In this document: positions 20,282 through 28,940 of the stretch, one piece after another | How positions within the stretch are numbered: the stretch's first letter is position 1 | Layout: the number at the start of each line of letters is the position of its first letter | Origin: Staphylococcus sp. IVB6214 | GTDB taxonomy: Bacteria > Bacillota > Bacilli > Staphylococcales > Staphylococcaceae | Length of the DNA: 64,000 nucleotides | Reading direction: 5' to 3' | NCBI RefSeq assembly: GCF_025558585.1 | Contig: NZ_CP094723.1 | Span: forward strand, 992,001-1,056,000 | Made by a program: the position numbers and the translations under genes | Notes under the pieces: model-generated | Told to the model about the DNA's origin: nothing | Database searches by the model: none | Seen by the model: the letters and a program-made list of their open reading frames with translations, nothing else

Positions 20282-20319
20282 CCATCTAATCATAAACTTT
20301 GGTAAGTAATTAGATGGTT
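20280..20319. terminator. Hairpin after the toxin-like ORF
   Basis: AACCATCTAAT (about 20280-20290) pairs with ATTAGATGGTT (about 20309-20319); likely transcript end or antitoxin terminator. Confidence 0.55.
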
Positions 20320-20333
20320 TGAAAATAATGAAA

Positions 20334-20385
20334 GCCACCGTCTTTTTAACGGGCTCAGTGGGGCATGTAGACGCATGCCCTTTTT
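20334..20385. terminator. Two stacked terminator-like elements right of the CRISPR remnant
   Basis: GCCACCGTCTTTTTAACGG (from 20334) reads on the minus strand as ACGGTGGC followed by TTTC, a type I toxin/antitoxin terminator-like end. Immediately right, GGGCATG (20361-20367) / CATGCCC (20374-20380) with T5 forms a plus-strand terminator. No gene between 20386 and the IS. Confidence 0.5.
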
Positions 20386-20474
20386 ATAATGTTAAATTAA
20401 CATATGAGGTTGATATAATCAACTTTAACATCCAAAAAAAGGGGCTGAGACATAGGCGCTCAATTTCCCTTCAA

Positions 20475-20519
20475 AAAAAAGCCGTTAAAATTCTTTTTTA
20501 AGATTTTAACGGCTTTTTT
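20475..20519 (-). terminator. Transposase terminator inside the IS
   Basis: AAAAAAGCCGTTAAAAT pairs with ATTTTAACGGCTTTTTT; lies past the transposase stop at 20546. Confidence 0.85.
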
Positions 20520-20545
20520 CTTATTATTTACTAAAAAACTAGCAC

Positions 20546-22114
20546 TTATCTGGCTAGTTTTCTGATATTTACTGCCATAAGTGCGATTCCTAATTCGCAT
20601 TCAACCTTTGATTGAGTGCGAACTGATAACCTTTGGAAACCCAAATTAGCCTTCAGATTTCCAAATGCTGATTCGACATCTATTTTTCGTTTTTTGTAGA
20701 TGCCTTTCGTTTTTGGATCTGAAAGCTGCTTATTTGTGAATGCTTTAAAATAATCCCAAGTTGGATTTTTATATAAGCTTTTTGTTGTAGTTGGATTGGT
20801 TCTGTACTTCATACATTCATTTCGTAAAGGACACCCAACACAATCTTCACATTTATATAATTTGAAATCTCTCTGATAACCATATCCGTCTCTTCTTTTT
20901 CTATAACTTTTGAAATGCAATTCTTTGTTATTCGGACATACATAATAGTCATCTATTTCATTATATTTCCAATTAGCTGTTATGAACGGATTATTTTTAT
21001 ATTTTCTTTTCTTCTCTTTTAAATACATACTATATGTGATGAGTGGTGTTTTCTCGAATTCATCAAGAATCATCGTATAGTTTTGTTCGCTACCATATCC
21101 CGCATCAGCTACAATGTACTCTGGAATGTCACCGTATAATTCTTTGATTGATTTTAAAAAAGAAGGAAGTGTTCGCGTATCACCCGGATTACTATACACA
21201 CCAAATGCCAAAATGAACTGATTGTTCGTCGCAATCTGCAGATTATAGCCAGGCTTTAATTGTCCATTCTTCATATGATCATCTTTCATTCTCATAAAAG
21301 TCGCATCATGATCTGTTTTAGAATAGCTTTTTCTGTCACCATAAATTTCCATCTGCTCATCATATTTTATTTTACGATCTTTAAAATCTTTGATTGCTTT
21401 TTTATATTTTCTAACTTTACTTCTTTGTTTTCTTAATGTCTTTCTCGTTTCTACACTTTGGGATGCTTCAATTTTAGAAGTGAGCGTTTCATTTTTATCA
21501 TCTAAATGCATCTCAATACGATTTAATTCTTCTTTTGTTAGTTCATCAGAAGATTCTCTCTTAATTTCAGGAATGATCTTCTCTGAAATTAATTGTTTAT
21601 ACACCGCATTGGATTTTTCAATAACCCCTTTACTAAAATGCTTAGTGCTACCTAGCCATTGAAAAGTATATTTATTGGCATTAGCCTCTATCTTCGTTCC
21701 GTCTATATAAAGGACGTCTTCTGTAATCACTTTATCTTCTAATAATTGTGCTCTAAGACCCACAAATAGAACTTGTATAAAATCCATCATGTGTGGATTA
21801 ACTCTAAAGCGATTGATTGTACGATATGAAGGGACTTGTCCTTGAGCTAACCACATCATACGACAACTATCTTTAAGTAGAAATTCCATTTTTCTACCAG
21901 AAAAGACAGACTGTGTATAGCTGTATAAAACGATTTTTAACATCATTTTAGGATGATAAGATGAAGGACCTCTATGGTTGTAATATTGATTAAAAGTTTC
22001 TTGGGGAATAGATTCTACAAGTTTATTAATAATGAGGGCAATATCACTCTCGGGAAAAGAAATTTCAGTTTCAATTGGCAGACTAAGCTGAGAAATGTTA
22101 TACTCTTTATACAT
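20546..22114 (-). CDS. IS1182 family transposase
   Basis: DDE transposase, 522 aa from ATG 22114 (SD AAAGGAA; an in-frame GTG at 22123 is too close to the SD). N-terminal DUF772-type domain (RGPSSYHPKMMLKI, GRKMEFLLKDSCRMMWL, PSYRTINRFR), Lys/Glu-rich helical insert about residues 165-250, then catalytic core with LYIDGTKIEANANKYTF and YIVADAGYGSE, and a C-terminal Cys cluster (CEDCVGCPLRNEC). No frameshift or stop, so it may be active. Confidence 0.93.
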   Translation of the reverse strand: MYKEYNISQLSLPIETEISFPESDIALIINKLVESIPQETFNQYYNHRGPSSYHPKMMLKIVLYSYTQSVFSGRKMEFLLKDSCRMMWLAQGQVPSYRTINRFRVNPHMMDFIQVLFVGLRAQLLEDKVITEDVLYIDGTKIEANANKYTFQWLGSTKHFSKGVIEKSNAVYKQLISEKIIPEIKRESSDELTKEELNRIEMHLDDKNETLTSKIEASQSVETRKTLRKQRSKVRKYKKAIKDFKDRKIKYDEQMEIYGDRKSYSKTDHDATFMRMKDDHMKNGQLKPGYNLQIATNNQFILAFGVYSNPGDTRTLPSFLKSIKELYGDIPEYIVADAGYGSEQNYTMILDEFEKTPLITYSMYLKEKKRKYKNNPFITANWKYNEIDDYYVCPNNKELHFKSYRKRRDGYGYQRDFKLYKCEDCVGCPLRNECMKYRTNPTTTKSLYKNPTWDYFKAFTNKQLSDPKTKGIYKKRKIDVESAFGNLKANLGFQRLSVRTQSKVECELGIALMAVNIRKLAR

Positions 22115-22193
22115 ATAAGGCACTTCCTTTCATTGTTTTTGTGGTTATTAACAATTATACGGGAAGTGTTTTATTTTTTTAAATGATATCTAT

Positions 22194-22241
22194 AAAAAAG
22201 GTCTAATTTAGTGTCGAAAAACACTAAATCAGACCTTTTTT
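22194..22241. terminator. Strong hairpin upstream of the transposase, near the IS right end
   Basis: A stem of about 20 bp (arms AAAAAAGGTCTAATTTAGTG and CACTAAATCAGACCTTTTTT) with a 6-8 nt loop. At this position it would block transcription entering the IS from outside. Confidence 0.85.
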
Positions 22242-22430
22242 GTAAAAGAGCTGGGAATTATGTCCCAGCCCCTCTTTTTTGGGGATTGCGCATCTTCTAG
22301 GATGAAGGTGCTAAGATAAGTTTCAGAAGTGATTGGCTATCTATTTTCCTAGTAGATATATGTTTCCAGTTTGATTTTTAAGTGAAAAAGTATAAACTAT
22401 AATTACTTTCCTAAAGGTTTGGTGAATACT

Positions 22431-23675
22431 ATGTCAGAAAAGATATCTCCTAAATCTGGAGAAAAAAAGCGTGTAGAAATTCATGAAAGCCGCTTTATGA
22501 AGTTTTTTGGTGGTCAGGATTTATTATATGCGCTCACAATATTTATTTTAATTGGTGTTGTTATTTTTATTTTTGATCGTGTTTCTTATGTTTTTCAACC
22601 ATTTACTATCATTTTAAATACGATTGCTGCACCGATTATTATTGCACTGATTCTTTATTATTTATTTAATCCTATCATTAATATTTTAGAACGATATCAT
22701 ATTAAGCGAGTGTGGGGAATTACGCTGCTTTTCTTAGCAATTGTCGGTCTTATCACGCTAGCAGTCAACTTACTCATCCCAGTCGTTTCGTATCAATTCG
22801 ATCGCTTAATGCATAATTTTCCAACATATATTAATAAATTAACAGGGTTTATTAATAATATGATGCACATCCCATTCGTGTCGGATTATTATAGTGATAT
22901 TGTGAACTGGCTAAAAGAATTACAACAGAAGATTCCAACTTTTGCCAATGGTTTTAGTGACAAAATTAAAATCTTTGCCGAAGCTGTTGTCAACGTAACA
23001 GTTGTTATCGTTACAGTGCCATTCGTGTTGTTCTTCATGCTGAAAGATGGACACCGCTTCAAAGATTTTTCAAATCAAATCGTCCCACCAAAGTATCGAA
23101 AAGACGTACATGATTTGTTGGATAAGATGAGCGAACAAGTCGGTTCATACATTCAAGGACAAATCATCGTATCTTTCTGCATCGGAGTATTGCTTTTTAT
23201 CGGTTATTCAATTATCGGTCTCGATTATGCCTTAATTCTTGCAAGTATTGCAGCAGTGACAAGTGTTGTTCCATACTTAGGACCAACAATTGCGATTTCA
23301 CCAGCAATTATTATTTCAATCATTACATCACCATTCATGCTTGTAAAATTGGTTCTCGTTTGGACAGCAGTTCAGTTTATTGAAGGGCATTTCATTTCAC
23401 CTAACATTATGGGTAAAACGATGCGTATTCACCCGTTAACGATCATTTTTGTCTTGCTATGTGCGGGTAACTTATTAGGTATTGTCGGTGTCATTTTAGG
23501 GATTCCAGCTTATGCCATTATTAAAGTATGGGTATCACATCTCTTTATGTTATTCAAAAGACGCTACAATAAATATTATGCAGATGATGCGGGACCGTAT
23601 GAAATCATTGAAGACCAGCGCACACATCATCGTGAAGTGATTAAGGATACAAGTGCTCAAGATGAACATCAATAA
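22431..23675 (+). CDS. AI-2E family transporter (TerC/YhhQ-type permease fold)
   Basis: Polytopic membrane protein, 414 aa from ATG 22431, with about 8 helices and a hydrophilic start and tail. Family marks: IALILYYLFNPIINIL, FVLFFMLKDGHRF (about residue 200), the long cytoplasmic-loop region, and IEGHFISPNIMGKTMRIHPL with LGIPAYAI near the end. Some members export autoinducer-2 and others act as Na+/H+ antiporters, so the substrate is open. SD GGTG, weak. It lies right of the IS, before mprF. Confidence 0.85.
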   Translation: MSEKISPKSGEKKRVEIHESRFMKFFGGQDLLYALTIFILIGVVIFIFDRVSYVFQPFTIILNTIAAPIIIALILYYLFNPIINILERYHIKRVWGITLLFLAIVGLITLAVNLLIPVVSYQFDRLMHNFPTYINKLTGFINNMMHIPFVSDYYSDIVNWLKELQQKIPTFANGFSDKIKIFAEAVVNVTVVIVTVPFVLFFMLKDGHRFKDFSNQIVPPKYRKDVHDLLDKMSEQVGSYIQGQIIVSFCIGVLLFIGYSIIGLDYALILASIAAVTSVVPYLGPTIAISPAIIISIITSPFMLVKLVLVWTAVQFIEGHFISPNIMGKTMRIHPLTIIFVLLCAGNLLGIVGVILGIPAYAIIKVWVSHLFMLFKRRYNKYYADDAGPYEIIEDQRTHHREVIKDTSAQDEHQ

Positions 23676-23745
23676 GATGTCATGTGTGAATGTCTAATGA
23701 TTCTCGTATCGCTAGTGTAATTGAGGGATAGAAAGGAGCCGACCA

Positions 23746-26274
23746 TTGAGTGTCACGAAACAGCAGTTATTAAAAGGCTTAAAAGTAATTTTTGTGATTG
23801 CATTACTAAGCGTTGTTATCTTCGTATTAGTTAAAGAATTATCACATATTGATTTTAAAAGAACATTTTTATTATTTAATCAGATTAATAGTTTAGAGCT
23901 GATGTTGCTCTTCTTGTTAGGAGCGAGTTCTATTGTCTTATTGTCACTGTACGATGTGATTTTGACGATGCGCTTTAAACTAGCACTTTCAAAGTTTAAA
24001 GCATTACGTGTCGGTTATATTATCAATACTTTCAATAATATTATTGGTTTCGGTGGATTTATTGGTGCGAGTGTTCGACTGTGGTTTTATCAACAGTACA
24101 CGGATAAAAAGAAGAAGCTTGTACAGTTTGTCACTTATATGTTGACATCTATGCTAACTGGTTTGAGTTTCCTATCTTTACTCGTTGTAACACACGTCTT
24201 AGATGTCAGCTTTTTGAATCAGACAACCATATGGGTAACAGTATTTCTCTATGTGATTGCGGGGTTATTACCTGTATTCATCATCGTTTCATGGGTATGG
24301 CCTATTGACAAAACAGCACGATGGCTCGGTGCAAGCTTCACGCTTATTTCAAGTGTCGAATGGTTAATGGCAACGATCGTCTTTTATTATGCACTTCATT
24401 TAGTAGGGGCATCTGTGCCGTTTTCTATCGTTTTAGGCGTATTTATCGTAGCTGCCATTTCTGGTCTGCTTTCATTCATACCTGGTGGATTTGGTGCATT
24501 CGATTTGTTGATATTACTAGGGTTTAAATACTTTGGTTTACCGGAAGAGAAGGTTGTACTAGCATTATTGTTATACCGTATTGCATACTACTTCTTTCCA
24601 CTCTTCGTTGCACTCATCTTAACGGTTTTTGAATTTGGCACAGCAGCCAAAAAATTTATTAATGAGTCGAAATATATACAACCAGCGAAGGAAGTTACAG
24701 CATTTTTAATGTCTTTTCAAAAGGATGCCGCGAGCTATATTCCTTCCTTCGCTTTAAGTTTCTTAGTGCTTATTATGAGTTTTGTCACATTGATCAATAA
24801 TTTCGGTATTGTATTTGATGCAACGACATCTAAACACCATCTGCTATATATTACACTGTATATTTTGAATGTCAGTGCGACGGTGATGTTATTTTTGAAT
24901 ATAAGTGGCATCATTATGAGAAGTAAACGTGCTATACTGTTTGCAATTGTTGCTGCACTGATTATTATCACTTCAAATGCGTATGTATATGGTTTGTCTA
25001 TTACGTTAGTACTTGCAATTTTATTAGTTGCTGCACTTGTTTTTGCTTATCGCAAGTCACGTATATTGAAGCGTCCTGTGACATTGAAGTCATTACTACG
25101 TCTTGGGCTGATGACTTTTATCGTATTGTATTTCAATCAGTTTTTAGTCAGTAGCTTTATTAGTGCATTAGGTGTTGAAATTCCAAAGATAGACCTGTTT
25201 TTATTAAGATCTTCTTTCTGGTTATCATTTCTTGGAATGGTTGTGCTGATTGCTGGAATAATTAAATATTTCGAATGGCATCATCTCCGTCCGAATGCGT
25301 TTAATGACTTAACAGTCGCACAAGAAATTTTGAAAACACATGGTGGGCATTTGCTCAGTCACTTAGTTTATAGCGGTGACAAAAATGTCTTTGTAAATCA
25401 AGAAAAGAATGCGTTTCTTATGTATCGTCATACAAGAGAATCATTCATTGTGCTCGGTGACCCGGTGGGTGATCCAGATGGGTTCCATTCGCTGCTGACA
25501 ACTTTTTACAATCATGCAACTTATCTAGGTGCAGATGTGATGTTCTATCAAGTATCTGAAGAACATTTACCGCTGTATCATGACTTTGGAAACCAGTTCT
25601 TCAAACTCGGAGAAGAAGCATTAATTGATGTTCAAAACTTTAGTGTGGCTGGAAAGAAAAGGCGTGGCTTTAGAGCAACGCTTAATAAGTTCGAAACGCA
25701 AGGCTATACTTTTGAAATATTAGATGCGCCACTTGATGAAGAGACATATCAGCGCTTAAGAAAAATAAGTGATAAATGGCTCGGTCAACAGTCAGAATTC
25801 TACTTTTCGGTTGGACATTTTAACAGAGCGTATGTGAATTCAGCACCTGTTGCTGTTTTACGAAATGGCAATGGACAAATCGATGCATTTGCAACATTGA
25901 TGCCTGTGGATCAAAAAACAACTGTCTCTGTCGATTTGATACGTTGGGATAGAGAGATTGATTTACCATTTATGGATGGCCTATACTTACATATGATTCT
26001 GTGGGCACAGACAGAGGGCTATGCACGTTTCAATATGGGGATGGCAACGTTATCTAATGTCGGTCAAGTACCGTATGGCCATGCGAAGGAAAAGGTTGTC
26101 GGCCGTTTTTATGAACATTTTAACGGCTTGTACAGTTTTCAAGGGTTACGCCAATACAAGAGTAAGTATGGCCCTGAGTGGGAATCACGCTATCTGATCT
26201 ATCATCGCTCACAAACAGTTTGGCTCTCTTTATTAAGAGTGACACGCATTATTCGAAAAAGATATAAAGTATAA
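23746..26274 (+). CDS. mprF: Phosphatidylglycerol lysyltransferase/flippase MprF
   Basis: Transfers Lys from Lys-tRNA to phosphatidylglycerol and flips the product outward, lowering negative surface charge and giving resistance to cationic peptides and daptomycin. 842 aa. N-terminal flippase part with many membrane helices (about residues 1-320), further helices to about 505, then the cytosolic GNAT-like DUF2156 synthase domain (from about 515; FIVLGDPVGDPDG, GFRATLNKFE, FNMGMATLSNVG). TTG start at 23746 is 7 nt from SD AAAGGAG. Point changes here are a known cause of daptomycin non-susceptibility; none can be judged without a reference. Confidence 0.96.
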   Translation: MSVTKQQLLKGLKVIFVIALLSVVIFVLVKELSHIDFKRTFLLFNQINSLELMLLFLLGASSIVLLSLYDVILTMRFKLALSKFKALRVGYIINTFNNIIGFGGFIGASVRLWFYQQYTDKKKKLVQFVTYMLTSMLTGLSFLSLLVVTHVLDVSFLNQTTIWVTVFLYVIAGLLPVFIIVSWVWPIDKTARWLGASFTLISSVEWLMATIVFYYALHLVGASVPFSIVLGVFIVAAISGLLSFIPGGFGAFDLLILLGFKYFGLPEEKVVLALLLYRIAYYFFPLFVALILTVFEFGTAAKKFINESKYIQPAKEVTAFLMSFQKDAASYIPSFALSFLVLIMSFVTLINNFGIVFDATTSKHHLLYITLYILNVSATVMLFLNISGIIMRSKRAILFAIVAALIIITSNAYVYGLSITLVLAILLVAALVFAYRKSRILKRPVTLKSLLRLGLMTFIVLYFNQFLVSSFISALGVEIPKIDLFLLRSSFWLSFLGMVVLIAGIIKYFEWHHLRPNAFNDLTVAQEILKTHGGHLLSHLVYSGDKNVFVNQEKNAFLMYRHTRESFIVLGDPVGDPDGFHSLLTTFYNHATYLGADVMFYQVSEEHLPLYHDFGNQFFKLGEEALIDVQNFSVAGKKRRGFRATLNKFETQGYTFEILDAPLDEETYQRLRKISDKWLGQQSEFYFSVGHFNRAYVNSAPVAVLRNGNGQIDAFATLMPVDQKTTVSVDLIRWDREIDLPFMDGLYLHMILWAQTEGYARFNMGMATLSNVGQVPYGHAKEKVVGRFYEHFNGLYSFQGLRQYKSKYGPEWESRYLIYHRSQTVWLSLLRVTRIIRKRYKV

Positions 26275-26277
26275 AAA

Positions 26278-26318
26278 TGGACAGCCACTTTGATGTTATG
26301 CGTCAAAGTGGCTGTCCA
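26278..26318. terminator. Bidirectional terminator between mprF and msrA
   Basis: Perfect 16-bp stem TGGACAGCCACTTTGA / TCAAAGTGGCTGTCCA with a 9-nt loop. Confidence 0.9.
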
Positions 26319-26325
26319 ATTTATA

Positions 26326-26838
26326 TTATTGGCGTGCTTGTTTGATTGCAGCACGTTGTTGCTGTTCTTGTGCGTAACGTTCTGGTTGCTTCTTGTAAAA
26401 ATCTTGATGATACGCTTCTGCTTCATAAAATTCAGAGACAGGAAGGATTTTAGTCGCAATGGCTTTGTCACGATCGTAAGTATTTTTTAATTGATCAATA
26501 TGTGCTTCTGCTACTTCTTTTTGGTCATCATTTGTATAGAAAATAGCTGTCCGATATTGTGAACCACGGTCTTGAAATTGACCATCTGCATCGGTAGGAT
26601 CAATGACCGAAAAGAAAATTTCTAATAATTTTTGATAAGAAAATAATGCCACATCATACTCTATTTTGACCACTTCGTAATGACCTGTTTCACCGGTTTT
26701 CACTGCTTCGTATGTTGGGTTTTTAACATGTCCACCCATATAGCCAGAAGTGACTTTTTCAATGCCTTCAAATTGATCGAATGGCTTCACCATACACCAA
26801 AAACATCCGCCAGCGAAGTAAGCTGTATTTATATTCAT
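26326..26838 (-). CDS. msrA: Peptide methionine-S-sulfoxide reductase MsrA
   Basis: Repairs oxidised methionine (S-epimer) using a catalytic Cys and thioredoxin. 170 aa. GGCFWC at residues 10-15 holds the nucleophilic Cys; [13 protein letters not shown] and [17 protein letters not shown] are family blocks. No fused MsrB domain. Convergent with mprF; SD AGGAAGG. Confidence 0.95.
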   Translation of the reverse strand: MNINTAYFAGGCFWCMVKPFDQFEGIEKVTSGYMGGHVKNPTYEAVKTGETGHYEVVKIEYDVALFSYQKLLEIFFSVIDPTDADGQFQDRGSQYRTAIFYTNDDQKEVAEAHIDQLKNTYDRDKAIATKILPVSEFYEAEAYHQDFYKKQPERYAQEQQQRAAIKQARQ

Positions 26839-26978
26839 TCAAACACCCTTCCTAGTGCATTATTTTTTATTATTTTACATGTTTTCACTTGCTTTTTAAA
26901 TTGAATTTCTATACCGTTAATATGTGTTTATTATAGTACATAGCTATCTAATTTTGAAGATATAAGGTTGATCAGATA

Positions 26979-27950
26979 ATGGAAAATAATTTTAAACGTA
27001 AAAACTCAAGCAGATCCGAGCAACATTTAAAGCGTGGAAAAAAGAGACGTATACGTAAATTACCATTTGTTATTTTAGCAGTGATTCTATTTATTGTTGT
27101 AGCGGTTATTTATTGTGTGAGCAGCTACCATAAAGGATTAGAAGTTGCAAAACAGCATAACGAAAGCCCAAAACTACATAAGTTTAATGGTGTTTCTAAA
27201 AATGACGGTAAAGCAACAGTGCTTATTTTAGGAGCAGACTTAGAGGATGGCGGTGTTTCTCGCACAGACTCTATTATGATTGCACAGTACGATTATATAA
27301 AGAAAGATATGAAGATTATTTCAATTATGCGTGATATTTATGCAGATATTCCAGGCTATAATAGTTATAAAATTAACACAGCCTATTCACTTGGTGGCGC
27401 AGAATTGATGCGCAAAACTTTGAAAGAAAACTTAGGCATTGAGCCAGAGTATTACGCAACATTGGACTTTAAGGGATTTGAAGCAATGATTGACGAATTG
27501 AGCCCGGATGGTGTGCCAATTGACGTTGAAAAAGATATGTCAGAAAAGATTGGCGTATCGTTAAAAAAAGGAAAGCATAACTTAAACGGTAAAGAGTTGT
27601 TAGGATATGCAAGATTCCGAAATGATGAAGAAGGAGACTTCGGTCGTGTTCGTCGACAGCAACAAGTGATGGCAGCATTGAAACAGCAGTTAACAGAACC
27701 GTCTTCCATCATAAAAGCACCAAAAATTGCGGGTATTATGCGTGGGTATGTAAGTACGAATATGCCTGATTCAGCCATTTATCAGACAGGGGTGAGCTTT
27801 ATCATTCGTGGAGATAAAAATATCAAAACATTGAGCGTTCCTGTTGAAGGAAGCTATGAAAATATTACAACTAATGATGGTGGTGCGGCATTAGGCATTG
27901 ATAAAAAAGAAAATAAAAAACGTATTCAGAAGTTTTTAAACGAAGAATAA
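26979..27950 (+). CDS. msrR: LytR-CpsA-Psr (LCP) family cell-wall glycopolymer ligase, MsrR-like
   Basis: Membrane-anchored enzyme that attaches wall teichoic acid or related polymers to peptidoglycan. 323 aa: basic cytoplasmic start, one transmembrane helix (about residues 28-50), extracellular LCP domain with [12 protein letters not shown] (about 90), [11 protein letters not shown], and [13 protein letters not shown] (about 205), which carry the conserved Asp/Arg residues for pyrophosphate binding. S. aureus has msrR at the same place after msrA. SD is weak (AAGGTTG). Confidence 0.88.
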   Translation: MENNFKRKNSSRSEQHLKRGKKRRIRKLPFVILAVILFIVVAVIYCVSSYHKGLEVAKQHNESPKLHKFNGVSKNDGKATVLILGADLEDGGVSRTDSIMIAQYDYIKKDMKIISIMRDIYADIPGYNSYKINTAYSLGGAELMRKTLKENLGIEPEYYATLDFKGFEAMIDELSPDGVPIDVEKDMSEKIGVSLKKGKHNLNGKELLGYARFRNDEEGDFGRVRRQQQVMAALKQQLTEPSSIIKAPKIAGIMRGYVSTNMPDSAIYQTGVSFIIRGDKNIKTLSVPVEGSYENITTNDGGAALGIDKKENKKRIQKFLNEE

Positions 27951-27963
27951 GCGAACGGATACG

Positions 27964-28015
27964 AAAAAAGTAGTGAAGCAAATCTACATTTGTAGACAGC
28001 TTCACTACTTTTTTT
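27964..28015. terminator. Bidirectional terminator after msrR
   Basis: AAAAAAGTAGTGAAGC pairs with GCTTCACTACTTTTTTT; the loop also holds a short ACA.TTTGT arm. Confidence 0.9.
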
Positions 28016-28076
28016 ATGAATTTGAGACATCATCACTTGGTATTTCATGAAATTGATAAGCGATGTCCGAGAGTCT

Positions 28077-28262
28077 CTATTGATCTGCTTTACGTGTACC
28101 GCCTAAACCATAATGTGTAGGTTTCATTTCTTCAATAACGACTGAGATAGCATCACGTTTGGCATTTGTTGTTTTTTCGACAGCATCTGTTACTTCAGTA
28201 ACTAAGTTTTTAAGTTGTTCATCTGTACGACCTTCTAATAATTTGACTGTTACAATTGGCAT
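28077..28262 (-). CDS. 4-oxalocrotonate tautomerase family protein
   Basis: 61 aa. N-terminal PIVTVKLLEGRTDEQ gives Pro1 as the catalytic base after Met removal, and an Arg near residue 39 (KRDAISVVIEE) fits the second active-site residue. Such proteins form hexamers; the physiological substrate in staphylococci is unknown. SD AGGAG. S. aureus carries the same gene after msrR. Confidence 0.9.
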   Translation of the reverse strand: MPIVTVKLLEGRTDEQLKNLVTEVTDAVEKTTNAKRDAISVVIEEMKPTHYGLGGTRKADQ

Positions 28263-28386
28263 ATGAGTAGCTCCTCTCTGTATAAAATCACTTATATTAT
28301 AGCATTTTTAGTTAATGGTTGCGGAGAATTATGAAAAACTCGTATGATAGTAGGGAGATCATAGAAAAAATATGGAGGGTTTTACA

Positions 28387-28794
28387 ATGGGCTTCGATAA
28401 CATCTTGACATCACTAGGTATAGAAGGCATGAAAGTATTGATTCATCTGGATCAACAGTCGTATTCAGTTGATGAGAAAATCACAGGATACATTAAACTA
28501 AAAGCAGGTATGAGTGATCAAAATGTGACACATATCGAATTAAAATTGCTAGAAAAGTATGAGAATGATGATGAAACAAGTGAATTCACTTACTTAACAA
28601 ATGAACTTGATCGCTTTGTCATTGATGAATCATTCACAATTGATGTTAAAGAGCAGAAAAAAATACCATTTACGCTGACACCAGAGTCATTAAACTTTAG
28701 ATCAAATACAAGTAAAGTATTTTTAAATACACATGTTTATATTGATTTAGGTATTGATGAAGAGGTAGAAGCGGAAGTACCGTATCAGCGATAA
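28387..28794 (+). CDS. Spo0M-like (arrestin-fold) protein, short
   Basis: 135 aa from ATG 28387 (SD GGAGG at 28373-28377). LGIEGMKVLIHLDQQSYSVD, KITGYIKLKAG and HIELKLLEKYE match the N-terminal arrestin-like half of Bacillus Spo0M. Bacillus Spo0M is about twice as long, so this is either a short member or one half of a longer ancestor; no frame continues past the stop. Staphylococci do not sporulate, and the role is unknown. Confidence 0.7.
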   Translation: MGFDNILTSLGIEGMKVLIHLDQQSYSVDEKITGYIKLKAGMSDQNVTHIELKLLEKYENDDETSEFTYLTNELDRFVIDESFTIDVKEQKKIPFTLTPESLNFRSNTSKVFLNTHVYIDLGIDEEVEAEVPYQR

Positions 28795-28880
28795 AATTAC
28801 TTTGAATACAGATGACTGAATGGATGTACGATATATTTTCAGTCATCTGTTTCTTTTTGTGAACGAGCGAGAAATTCTAC

Positions 28881-28909
28881 TTGATAACAGAACGTATGTT
28901 CGGTATATT
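28881..28909 (+). promoter_or_regulatory. LexA-box promoter of the Y-family polymerase
   Basis: -35 TTGATA (28881-28886), 17-nt spacer, -10 TATATT (28904-28909). GAACGTATGTTCG at 28890-28902 fits the Gram-positive SOS box CGAACN4GTTCG except for its first base and lies between the two elements, so LexA repression is expected. Confidence 0.8.
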
Positions 28910-28940
28910 GGAAGTAGAATAATTGAAATAGGTGATACAA

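Larger units (their letters stand above)
20432..22282 (-). mobile_element. Insertion sequence, IS1182 family (IS1272-like), apparently complete
   Basis: About 1.85 kb bounded by imperfect inverted ends: GGGGCTGAGACATA at 20441-20454 and, inverted, TATGTCCCAGCCCC at 22259-22272, each extended outward by CCAAAAAA / TTTTTTGG. It holds one intact transposase gene on the minus strand plus a terminator hairpin at each side (20475-20519 and 22194-22241). Related staphylococcal elements insert at hairpins, often without target duplication; no obvious direct repeat is seen here. It sits right of the truncated cas1 and toxin-like ORF. Confidence 0.8.

Noticed and set aside
23746..26274. Daptomycin-resistance mutation in mprF
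   Set aside because: No species reference is available here, so natural differences cannot be told from resistance substitutions.
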